Positions 11,534 to 23,031 of a DNA stretch of 64,000 bases are shown one piece after another. Positions within the stretch are counted from its first letter, which is position 1. Every line of letters starts with the position of its first letter. Made by a program: the position numbers and the translations under genes. Under the pieces are notes generated by a model. It did no database searches, was not told the origin of the DNA, and saw only the letters and a program-made list of their open reading frames with translations. The stretch is from the NCBI GenBank assembly GCA_037953625.1, contig CM075655.1, forward strand, positions 74,055,501 to 74,119,500, given 5' to 3'. Source of the DNA: Crotalaria pallida. Taxonomy: Eukaryota; Streptophyta; Magnoliopsida; Fabales; Fabaceae.

Positions 11534-14530
11534 CAACCACGTTATAGGATCACCGCACTCTCACTCACCTGGATGACGACACACCCAAAGATTCTCTAAG
11601 ATTTCCAGTCGTTATCCTTGCCACGCTTCCTCCGCGTCCGACACCTGAACTAGAACATTTTTCCCCGTGCGTTAGAAACGATTTACGTAAACTCTTAATT
11701 TCGTTTTAAAAATACTTTAGAAATAATTTCCTTTTAAAAGCACATTGCCAATATCCAAAAGACTTTAAATTCAAATCATTTCTTTCATAAAATGTTTCCA
11801 AGAAAATTTCTTAAAACAATTGCTAAAACAATTTCTTTTTCAAAACAGAATCCATTACTCTTAGTTTAAAACACTTTGGTTTGAAAAATCATTTTCTTTA
11901 AACACTGAATAAGTCCTTTAGAAAACAAATCTTTGAAAACCGTATACCCATAAATTCAAGAAAGTAAAACTTCAAAACCAATTAATTGATTTATTTAGTC
12001 ACAACAATCATATTAATTTACTTTATTTCTACATTTCTCAACCTTATAGGGTACTGATCAGAGAATATAAATTAAGAATTTCAAATTAATTTAAGCTATT
12101 TAAATCATTCTTTTTAACACATTTTTCAATTACTTTAGCATCCATCCATAAACTCTTCACAATCAGAACACACAAACCACATTCCAAACAATTTCAATTC
12201 CATACATTTAACCAGTACACCGGCCAACAGTACATACAGATTTCAAAGCATACATAGCATTTACAAACTCACATAGCACAAACCACATTTTCAATCAATT
12301 AAAAATTATTAACTAAATTATAATTTTAATAAACTAACTAAATTACACTTAAGAGAATAACTTAAACTTAATCTTTTGATTAACTTAGCAAAAACCGAAT
12401 AACACACACATACAACAGTTATTCAATATAATTCCAAGCATTCACCATATTCATACAGTAAATCACATTCTCACTTATTTACATTAATTAAATTATAACT
12501 TTAATATATTAATCCAATTTATTCTTAAGAAAATAATTTGACTTAATCCTTTTAATTAATCCAGCAAAACCGAATCACATGTGTTTATAAATTTTCTACT
12601 CAGACATAAACGTTAAAACTAAAATCGTTGAATCAGCTTCACAGAATTACATCAAACCAAAAAGATAAAGAATTCACACATCACTGTTATGGATACAATT
12701 TTCCAATCACATGAACATACTTTGACCGAATTACATACATATAATTTTGCAAAGTTTTAATGCACAAATAAAGAAATGAAATCATGAAATCTTTTTATTT
12801 ATTTTAGGACCAAAACCGTGAACGTCCAGAGAAGAAAACCAACAATTTTCAGTTTCATAAAACCAACTCAACACAACAATTTAAAGCACAAACATCACCC
12901 ATAATCCCTATTTAAATTTATTTACTTCATGCATGCACCTTTTTAAATTTAATTTACTTAATCATGCATGCAACCTAGACAAGGGACAACATAGCTTTCT
13001 ATCTAGCACCTAGTATGGCTTAAAGTCAACATGCACAAAACAAGCTCTTTCATTCACACACAAAAGTCACAAAATCATATAACTACAACCAAGATATTTA
13101 AGTAACACTTTATTTCATTTATTCATACAAGCATGCATCAACATTATTAAAACAAATTCTTTGTTTTTTACATACATAAAATAAATTCAAGTTCATAATT
13201 ATTTCTCAAACCAAAAAGATTTAATTTCCTTTTCATGAGAATAGCATGCATGAACTTTTACAAATAAAAAAAAGCTAAGGTCCCATTATTTTTCAAGTTT
13301 GGCCGAATGGCCTTTTTACAAAATAAGACATGCACAAGATCAAACATTAGATAAAATCATGCTTTCAGTTGAAAATCATTCTAAAACTTGGTTTTATATT
13401 TCCCTTAAAACCGAATCATGCGGAGAAGGAAACATATTCTTTGCATCTTGAAAAATAACATGAAATTAAAGATCTAAGCATGTTCATGCTTGAAAATCAT
13501 TTTAAAACTTAGTTCTTCAATTCTTTTCTTTAAAACCGAGACATGCACATAAAAGAAAACACAATTTTACTTTTGAAAAATAACATGCAAATCAAGGACT
13601 TAAACACTTTCATTTATCAAGCAAAATAACTACATGCATCACTTAAGGCTTAAACCTTTTTACAATTCAAGTTTAAATCATGAAATTAGTCATCAAATAG
13701 CATAGAATCACACATACAGTGTCACGGTTTCACAAAGATTCAACATGCAAAACTTAAATAATTAAACCTTTTGACAAATTAAATGTAGATCATGAAATCC
13801 TCCATGGAAATACACATAGATCATAGTTTTAGCACAAATATTTAACATGTAAAAACTAAAAATTTCACTTTATAAACAAACAAGTCTAGATCATGGATTC
13901 ATTTACCAAATTATCAAATAAACACAAATGATTCACGGTTTACAGCAAGAAACATAGACATGCAAAGAGGTTTAGTTTAGGTTTCATAAAAATCTTTAGC
14001 CCCTTTTTTTTTAGATCTTTAAGATTTTAGTTTGAAAACATTAGATCATTAAGAGTTTAATTGAAAAAGTGCTAGATCCATCAAGAACAATATGAACCGA
14101 ACACAAGCAAGCAAAAGTTTAGCATGTTACAAATTATTTAGAGTCCCAAAAGTCCAAGATCAAAATATTAGCAATACATAAACTCCAAAATTAAACATGC
14201 ATGAAGAAGGACATAAAGATCTATGAAAAAAAAGAAGAACTAAACTATTACAAAATCTCTTCTTGGTCTTCAAGTCCTACCATAATATGAGTTGGTTCTT
14301 CTAGTTCTACACCCTTGATCTACAAGAAAAGGCTTGGTTCAAGCTTGGATTCCCTTCTTCTTCCTCTCCTATGTTCCACGGTTCTCCCTCTCTCTCCCTC
14401 ACTTTCTATTTCTTTTTCTTTCTCTAAGAGCAAAATGGACTCTTAGAGATGTGTTTCTAGTGTGGCTACGGTGGAAGTCGGAAATGGAATGGTGAAGAGA
14501 AGTGAAATGGGACATGAGTAAAGGCTCCAC

Positions 14531-14539
14531 TAAATTATA
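14531..14539 (-). promoter_or_regulatory. Candidate TATA box of B left LTR
   Basis: On the minus strand TATAATTTA lies about 960 nt inside the 3' LTR. It is followed by a leader rich in CT and GA tracts, as in the homologous LTRs K and E, which have TATATAA and TATAAATA at matching places. Confidence 0.45.
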
Positions 14540-15495
14540 AGCCATTCACAAATTCATACTATGCCCTTAAGTTTAGGTTTAGTCACACACTATAGGAGGG
14601 GCGGTTTTGGGTTTACAATTAATTGCATGGGTGGTGTTTATCACACCCAAGGGAGACAAGGTAGCATAGGCCAAGACTTTAGGGGTCATTCTAGGTTTGA
14701 AACAAGTTAGGGTTTGGTTACATCCTAACTTAGTTTGGTCCATGGTTTGGTTTGGTTATGGCTTAGTTATGGCTTTCTTACTTACTAAGACTTATAGAAA
14801 ATCATAGTCCTACCTTATACATACACACCTACATACGTATGACACACACATACATGCATGTATATATACACAACCGTATCACATACACACATGTACACAC
14901 ATATTTTGCATTTTTATTTTCTTAATCACATTCATTTATAATTATCTTATCAAAACAATTAATTCAAAAATCACACTCATACAATAATTCCATGCATCAC
15001 ACAGTACACACAGCACACACGTCACATAAAGTTTTAAAACCAAATCAATACATTTATTTTCTTTAGAACACAAGTTACAAAATTCGTATTTTATAATCCT
15101 GAAAATAAATTTTCGTAAATCCACACAGAAAAATCTGAAAATTACATTTTTAAAATCTACGTTTCGTTACGATCGTTTTGATATAAAGTTTGTAAAAATC
15201 CGAGTTACGGTTAAAAAGTTACAAATTTTTCAAGTTAACAGACCCAAAAACTTAATTTCAAACAAAATCACTTTTTAGAAAAAAAAATCACAATTCATTT
15301 CTTAAAAATCAATTAACAAATCATGCACTCTTCTTTCGTAAAACATTTTACTTATAAAAATCCATGAAATTTATACTTTATTTCTTATTCACGTAAAATA
15401 CTTTTCCAAAAAAAAATCTCTTATAAATCAAAACTTCAAGGTTTATTTTCACAAAACTTGTTCTCGCACGTACGGGAAAAATGCTGGGTGTTACA

Positions 15496-15512
15496 TTCTC
15501 CCCAACTTGAAG
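15496..15512 (-). other. Polypurine tract of element B
   Basis: Minus-strand run aagttggggagaa directly precedes the 3' LTR. Just upstream is the ctcgaggacgagaaatc stretch typical of gypsy 3' ends. Confidence 0.8.
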
Positions 15513-16491
15513 ATTTCTCGTCCTCGAGAAATACTGTGTAGGGTCTATCAAATTCGTGGACGCGTAGCTTTCTGAAGAAATTCGCTTCTCCTTTAACTGC
15601 AACCATCGCCGTATCTTGGTACATGTACCGTCTATTTATCGTTCTTAAGAGCGAATCAAACGGATTACTTCCAAAAGTAATCTCTCGGGGTATTTTCAAT
15701 GCAATAACAAACATGGCGGAGTAGAAACAATACGGTTTCATTGGCAACAAAGGGATGAGGGGTTCAAGGCACAAAAACAGTGTTCAATGGCAACAAGGTT
15801 ATGGGCATTTGGGCCAAGACACCTCCACGCCTACAGGTTAATCTCTTATCATCACTTCAAGCCTAGACGAATTACTCCACAAAACTCACATTTTCCATGA
15901 CTCCCCAACTTAGATGACTCATATTCCTCTCATCCATACCTACTAATCCTCATCCTCCTTAGCCTTTGCAACCTTTTATTAACACGCTTCACGACTAACT
16001 CTATATTCTAGAATCATCTACTTGACTGGAAGAGGGTATTAGAGTTCAATCAATCAAACGAGGAAACTTCGGGTTCATAAACAATCAGGGCTTTGTCAAA
16101 ATGATGGTCTAGGTTTTTCAGAAAAGGCTTTTTCAATCATCATGCCAAAGCAATTTGGCATGTATACGGTTTCCACAAGAAAAGTTTTAATCAAAGAAGT
16201 GTTCTAGTCACAGGACAAGATCACACAACAAAAGTGTAAGGATCATCAAAACAAGATGGGTTCGCATTAAAGAGAAGTTCAACGAAGGAAGATTCGAATC
16301 ACGCACCAACATCCCATGACGTAATCACTGCTCCTCGTCTTTGCGGTAGACGAAAACTGACACGCCCCATGAAAACATTCGCGCACTCTTAACGTTCCTA
16401 TTCTCATCTATCGCATATCTAATACTAACGCTCACTCAAAGACACACAGCAGAGTATGTAAGTCCATGCAGAGGTTACATAGTTCAACATA
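15513..16491 (-). other. Interior of element B, no recognisable gag or pol
   Basis: About 1 kb between purine tract and primer site. The longest minus-strand frame (15436-15774, 112 codons) runs into the LTR. Its end (KLRVHEF...FLEDEKSSSWGE) is simply the translated 3' leader before the LTR, not a domain I recognise. No capsid, zinc knuckle, protease, RT or integrase motif is present in any frame. The rest looks like untranslated leader. Confidence 0.75.
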
Positions 16492-16503
16492 GCTCTGATA
16501 CCA
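16492..16503 (-). other. Primer-binding site of element B (initiator tRNA-Met type)
   Basis: The minus strand reads TGGTATCAGAGC, four bases from the right LTR. This is the usual plant tRNA-iMet primer site and fixes the orientation. Confidence 0.9.
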
Positions 16504-18720
16504 TTTCTGTAACACCCCGATTCGGCAACTTGAAAACTTAAATTAAAACCGTGAAAATTAGGGCCATTTTTTTTTTACAAACAAGTGTCATGTGAATGTA
16601 AGAACACTTAGTCTTCCAAAACATGGTTACATTTAAAACCCGTGTTCTCACATTACATAAACTCTTCAAGTTCCAAACCGAGATGTCACAGGACACCGCG
16701 TCTTGAAACCCGTTTTCAAATCATCGTTTAAAACGAGACCCGTTTACTTGTTCAAACATCAGTACCAAATAAAACAATTGCCGGGGTACAGTATGGTAGC
16801 TAGAGCTAGGTAACTAAGAACTTACAATGGATTACCTTCCGCCAGGCGAGTTCCTAGCTTCTAGTCATGCACACCGAAACTATCGTTCTATGTTCGTGTC
16901 ATGGCAGCCCAAGCTCTCGGTCCACAAGTATGGTTGTCGCCCTCAGCCATCTCCGGAATCTCACGCAGAGAGTCGTCTGGTACTCGCCCCCTTCTTGCAG
17001 GGATGCAGATGCATCGCTACACGCCATACTACCTACCGGTTGCAATATCAACAATTGTCGATACGACAACACGGTAGGAGAGAGTCAGTGTTCCGAACAC
17101 TAACGGGTTGACCATACGGTCTCGGGTATATTGTCAAAATAAAAATTTACAGATAAAGCAACATAACATGCAATGCACTTAGCACATATGATTCACATAG
17201 AACAGCACATAACATCATACTCTAAACACATCATTCATAACCGATTAATCCATTCACACTCTTATAACACCACATCAAAATCTTTCTCTTTAGCTTCCAC
17301 AACTCTATTCCACTTCCTTTCATTACAGTACCACACTTGTTTCTCATTCCAAGGATTCTTTCTTATCATTCTTATTCCATGCTTAATAATTCGATATACT
17401 CTTTATTAGAGACCTCTTTGTTCTTTTAAGTTTTATTATACCGAATAGCATCAATGATGAGGGGGACACATCATTGAGCTCACACACGTCTACATCTCCT
17501 CGGCCAACCATCCAACCTAGTCGGAAGCAAACAGGAGTACAGGACCTTTACCACGCAGGCACGACAGCTGTCACACAAACAAATGGTCCCTGACCAGGAG
17601 GCCCAGCCTCAATAATATCATATCATAAATATGGCACGCACTCAGCGGCAATCACAAATGCCCCGTTCCAGTCCCTCTCACTGTTCCTGAACTGCCATAG
17701 GGGTGACAGCACTATTCCGGTCCCGGGTGCGGAACTTACCACGGCATTAGACCCAGTCCCTACCACGTTAGTACGCCACATGTGGGATTCATTCCGCCCA
17801 GAATAGTACTCAAGGCAACGTGACGTTTCACCGCCCGAGCCTACCCTAATGCATTCATCAACCCGGATATCCCTGATATCCGGGGTACATTCCTCTCCAC
17901 TACTTCGCACTCTCATGCCTCACCGTATTAATGTCTTTTAAAGTTTTTAGCGTTTTAATTAGCGGCTTGTTCCTAACAGTCGACTCGTCCTTGGTGCATC
18001 CCTTCAACGAAGCCCGACCACTAATCGCAACTATTCCCCCTAAATCTCATTGGCCCCAGGCCACAAATCACTTTCTCATCTCATCATCAATATTCTCAAA
18101 ACTCATTGGCCCCAGGCCACAAATCACTTTCTCATCTCATCATCAGCTCATACTCATTCTCAACATAATTCTCATTCACGTCATCCACCATTTTTCCTCG
18201 TCTTTTCCAAAACAACTTTCGCAAAAAAATTTCTTTTTCAAAATCTCTTTTCAAAAATCACAATTTTTGGGTGAGTGTTAATGGAGGAGCAAGCTCAACT
18301 CAACACTAAGCTTCTTCCCAAAAACGTGCACGAGGAATCACGTCTCTCCTCAACCACTTTCTCACTTTCAAAATCACATTCTCTTTCCAATCTCACTCTT
18401 ATCTCTTTCCTTCACTCATATCACCTTTATCCCTTTCTCAATTCTTCTCATACTTTCTCTTTAGTCTTAACTCATTACTCATGTCTTTCTCAATTGTTTC
18501 TCGGGTTTCTTATTCACATCTCTTTTTTATTTTCCCAATTTTATCTTCTTACTCTTATGGTTCCATCACCATCATTCACTATCCAGACAAGGTTACACAA
18601 TATCTAACAGAATAAATTATGCACAACAAGTAAACATTTAGGGATGCACAGCAAATAAACATTTAGAATGCAACCAAACGTCTAACACACACAGATTTGG
18701 ATCTCCTAATTCGCAGTGCC

Positions 18721-18748
18721 CTCGCAATTCGTCTATTTGAATTGCGAG
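18721..18748 (-). other. Hairpin in B LTR, right copy
   Basis: Same sequence as at 11506-11533: 10-bp perfect stem, 8-nt loop. Confidence 0.7.
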
Positions 18749-21700
18749 CAACCACGTTATAGGATCACCGCACTCTCACTCACCTGGATGACGACACACC
18801 CAAAGATTCTCTAAGATTTCCAGTCGTTATCCTTGCCACGCTTCCTCCGCGTCCGACACCTGAACTAGAACATTTTTCCCCGTGCGTTAGAAACGATTTA
18901 CGTAAACTCTTAATTTCGTTTTAAAAATACTTTAGAAATAATTTCCTTTTAAAAGCACATTGCCAATATCCAAAAGACTTTAAATTCAAATCATTTCTTT
19001 CATAAAATGTTTCCAAGAAAATTTCTTAAAACAATTGCTAAAACAATTTCTTTTTCAAAACAGAATCCATTACTCTTAGTTTAAAACACTTTGGTTTGAA
19101 AAATCATTTTCTTTAAACACTGAATAAGTCCTTTAGAAAACAACTCTTTGAAAACCGTATACCCAGAAATTCAAGAAAGTAAAACTTCAAAACCAATTAA
19201 TTGATTTATTTAGTCCCTAAACTTCACAACAATCATATTAATTTACTTTATTTCTACATTTCTCAACCTTATAGGGTACTGATCAGAGAATATAAATTAA
19301 GAATTTCAAATTAATTTAAGCTATTTAAATCATTCTTTTTAACACATTTTTCAATTACTTTAGCATCCATCCATAAACTCTTCACAATCAGAACACACAA
19401 ACCACATTCCAAACAATTTCAATTCCATACATTTAACCAGTACACCGGCCAACAGTACATACAGATTTCAAAGCATACATAGCATTTACAAACTCACATA
19501 GCACAAACCACATTTTCAATCAATTAAAAATTATTAACTAAATTATAATTTTAATAAACTAACTAAATTACACTTAAGAGAATAACTTAAACTTAATCTT
19601 TTGATTAACTTAGCAAAAACCGAATAACACACACATACAACAGTTATTCAATATAATTCCAAGCATTCACCATATTCATACAGTAAATCACATTCTCACT
19701 TATTTACATTAATTAAATTATAACTTTAATATATTAATCCAATTTATTCTTAAGAAAATAATTTGACTTAATCCTTTTAATTAATCCAGCAAAACCGAAT
19801 CACATGTGTTTATAAATTTTCTACTCAGACATAAACGTTAAAACTAAAATCGTTGAATCAGCTTCACAGAATTACATCAAACCAAAAAGATAAAGAATTC
19901 ACACATCACTGTTATGGATACAATTTTCCAATCACATGAACATACTTTGACCGAATTACATACATATAATTTTGCAAAGTTTTGATGCACAAATAAAGAA
20001 ATGAAATCATGAAATCTTTTTATTTATTTTAGGACCAAAACCGTGAACGTCCAGAGAAGAAAACCAACAATTTTCAGTTTCATAAAACCAACTCAACACA
20101 ACAATTTAAAGCACAAACATCACCCATAATCCCTATTTAAATTTATTTACTTCATGCATGCACCTTTTTAAATTTAATTTACTTAATCATGCATGCAACC
20201 TAGACAAGGGACAACATAGCTTTCTATCTAGCACCTAGTATGGCTTAAAGTCAACATGCACAAAACAAGCTCTTTCATTCACACACAAAAGTCACAAAAT
20301 CATATAACTACAACCAAGATATTTAAGTAACACTTTATTTCATTTATTCATACAAGCATGCATCAACATTATTAAAACAAATTCTTTTTTTTTTTTTACA
20401 TACATAAAATAAATTCAAGTTCATAATTATTTCTCAAACCAAAAAGATTTAATTTCCTTTTCATGAGAATAGCATGCATGAACTTTTACAAATAAAAAAA
20501 AGCTAAGGTCCCATTATTTTTCAAGTTTGGCCGAATGGCCTTTTTACAAAATAAGACATGCACAAGATTAAACATTAGATAAAATCATGCTTTCACTTGA
20601 AAATCATTCTAAAACTTGGTTTTAAATTTCCCTTAAAACCGAATCATACAGAGAAGGAAACATATTCTTTGCATCTTGAAAAATAACATGAAATTAAAGA
20701 TCTAAGCATGTTCATGCTTGAAAATCATTTTAAAACTTAGTTCTTCAATTCTTTTCTTTAAAACCGAGACATGCACATAAAAGAAAACACAATTTTACTT
20801 TTGAAAAATAACATGCAAATCAAGGACTTAAACACTTTCATTTATCAAGCAAAATAACTACATGCATCACTTAAGGCTTAAACCTTTTTACAATTCAAGT
20901 TTAAATCATGAAATTAGTCATCAAATAGCATAGAATCACACATACAGTGTCACGGTTTCACAAAGATTCAACATGCAAAACTTAAATAATTAAACCTTTT
21001 GACAAATTAAATGTAGATCATGAAATCCTCCATGGAAATACACATAGATCATAGTTTTAGCACAAAGATTTAACATGTAAAAACTAAAAATTTCACTTTA
21101 TAAACAAACAAGTCTAGATCATGGATTCATTTACCAAATTATCAAATAAACACAAATGATTCACGGTTTACAGCAAGAAACATAGACATGCAAAGAGGTT
21201 TAGTTTAGGTTTCATAAAAATCTTTAGCCCCTTTTTTTTTAAGATCTTTAAGATTTTAGTTTGAAAACATTAGATCATTAAGAGTTTAATTGAAAAAGTG
21301 CTAGATCCATCAAGAACACTATGAACCGAACACAAGCAAGCAAAAGTTTAGCATGTTACAAATTATTTAGAGTCCCAAAAGTCCAAGATCAAAATATTAG
21401 CAATACATAAACTCCAAAATTAAACATGCATGAAGAAGGACATAAAGATCTATGAAAAAAAAAGAAGAACTAAACTATTACAAAATCTCTTCTTGGTCTT
21501 CAAGTCCTACCATAATATGAGTTGGTTCTTCTAGTTCTACACCCTTGATCTACAAGAAAAGGCTTGGTTCAAGCTTGGATTCCCTTCTTCTTCCTCTCCT
21601 ATGTTCCACGGTTCTCCCTCTCTCTCCCTCACTTTCTATTTCTTTTTCTTTCTCTAAGAGCAAAATGGACTCTTAGAGATGTGTTTCTAGTGTGGCTACG

Positions 21701-21760
21701 GTGGAAGTGGGAAATGCAATGGTGAAGAGAAGTGAAATGGGACATGAGTAAAGGCTCCAC

Positions 21761-21769
21761 TAAATTATA
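21761..21769 (-). promoter_or_regulatory. Candidate TATA box of B right (5') LTR
   Basis: TATAATTTA on the minus strand, 957 nt inside the LTR. As the 5' LTR, this is the copy expected to drive the element's RNA. Confidence 0.45.
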
Positions 21770-22725
21770 AGCCATTCACAAATTCCTACGATGCCCTTAA
21801 GTTTAGGTTTAGTCACACACTATAGGAGGGGCGGTTTTGGGTTTACAATTAATTGCATGGGTGGTGTTTATCACACCCAAGGGAGACAAGGTAGCATAGG
21901 CCAAGACTTTAGGGGTCATTCTAGGTTTGAAACAAGTTAGGGTTTGGTTACATCCTAACTTAGTTTGGTCCATGGTTTGGTTTGGTTATGGCTTAGTTAT
22001 GGCTTTCTTACTTACTAAGACTTCTAGAAAATCATAGTCCTACCTTATACATACACACCTACATACGTATGACACACACATACATGCATGTATATATACA
22101 CAACCGTATCACATACACACATGTACACACATATTTTGCATTTTTATTTTCTTAATCACATTCATTTATAATTATCTTATCAAAACAATTAATTCAAAAA
22201 TCACACTCATGCAATAATTCCATGCATCACACAGTACACACAGCACACACGTCACATAAAGTTTTCAAACCAAATCAATATATTTATTTTCTTTAGAACA
22301 CAAGTTACAAAATTCGTATTTTATAATCCTGAAAATAAATTTTCGTAAATCCACCCAGAAAAATTTGAAAATTACATTTTTAAAATCTACGTTTCGTTAT
22401 GATCGTTTTGATATAAAGTTTGTAAAAATCCGAGTTACGGTTAAAAATTACAGATTTTTCAAGTTAACAGACCCAAAAACTTAATTTCAAACAAAATCAC
22501 TTTTTAGAAAAAAAAATCACAATTCATTTCTTAAAAATCAATTAACAAATCATGCACTCTTCTTTCATAAAACATTTTACTTATAAAAATCCATGAAATT
22601 TATACTTTATTTCTTATTCACGTAAAATACTTTTCCAAAAAAAAAATCTCTTATAAATCAAAACTTCAAGGTTTATTTTCACAAAACTCGTTCTCGCACG
22701 TACGAGAAAAATGCGGGGTATTACA

Positions 22726-22781
22726 ACCGCGGTTATCCTTTCTAACATCACGTTGGTGTGATTTTGGTTTCTAGTTGCCAT
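22726..22781 (-). pseudogene. gag: Start of gag of chromovirus A, cut off by element B
   Basis: The minus-strand ATG at 22779-22781 opens MATRNQNHTNVMLERI, matching the gag start of C at 35868 (MATRNQNHTNAMLERI). The frame meets B after about 18 codons and continues beyond B at 9704. The ACCGC at its left end is the target duplication. Confidence 0.85.
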
Positions 22782-23014
22782 AATAGACCTGCGCTATGGG
22801 CTTATGGTCACATATGTTGAACTAAAGAAACATTCATCACACCACCTATACTTAGGCGATAACCATAACTTCAAACAAAACATTCAATTGTATCTAATGC
22901 TCAAAACAAACAAGATACTAGTATTCAAAACAATAAATATGCCCTGTGGATATCTGCTTGGTGTTGATGGCTACCTTTCTGGAACTACTTCCACTACTAC
23001 AGGATCTGACTTTT

Positions 23015-23026
23015 GCTCTGATACCA
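23015..23026 (-). other. Primer-binding site of element A
   Basis: Minus strand TGGTATCAGAGC, five bases from the right LTR; initiator tRNA-Met type. Confidence 0.9.
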
Positions 23027-23031
23027 CTCGG

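Larger units (their letters stand above)
9705..15495 (-). repeat. Left (3') LTR of element B, 5791 bp, internally deleted
   Basis: Starts TGTAACACCCCGATTCGGC and ends GGGTGTTACA. It is about 427 bp shorter than the right LTR because the segment equal to 17547-17966 is missing near 10744. The solo LTR K retains that segment, so it is a deletion. GC-richer blocks (9880-10320, 10660-10830, 11480-11660) sit in AT-rich sequence. Confidence 0.92.
9705..22725 (-). mobile_element. Non-autonomous LTR element B with giant LTRs, nested in gag of A
   Basis: Both ends carry TGTAACACC...TTACA, flanked by the 5-bp duplication ACCGC at 9700-9704 and 22726-22730. Element C shows the empty site at about 35812. 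LTRs of 5791 and 6218 bp enclose only 1012 bp with a tRNA-Met type primer site and a purine tract but no gag or pol. LTR copies are about 98-99% identical by eye apart from one 0.4-kb deletion, so insertion is recent relative to its hosts. Structurally it is a LARD/TRIM-like derivative of a gypsy element, but with an odd LTR-to-interior ratio. Confidence 0.9.
16508..22725 (-). repeat. Right (5') LTR of element B, 6218 bp
   Basis: Full-length LTR partner of 9705-15495. It holds the extra segment 17547-17966, absent from the left copy but present in solo LTR K. The candidate TATA lies 957 nt inside in transcript sense, so more than 5 kb of LTR would lie downstream as an unusually long leader. 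Confidence 0.92.

Noticed and set aside
16492..16503. tRNA-like matches near LTRs
   Set aside because: Only 12-17 nt primer-binding sites complementary to tRNA ends; no tRNA cloverleaf found.
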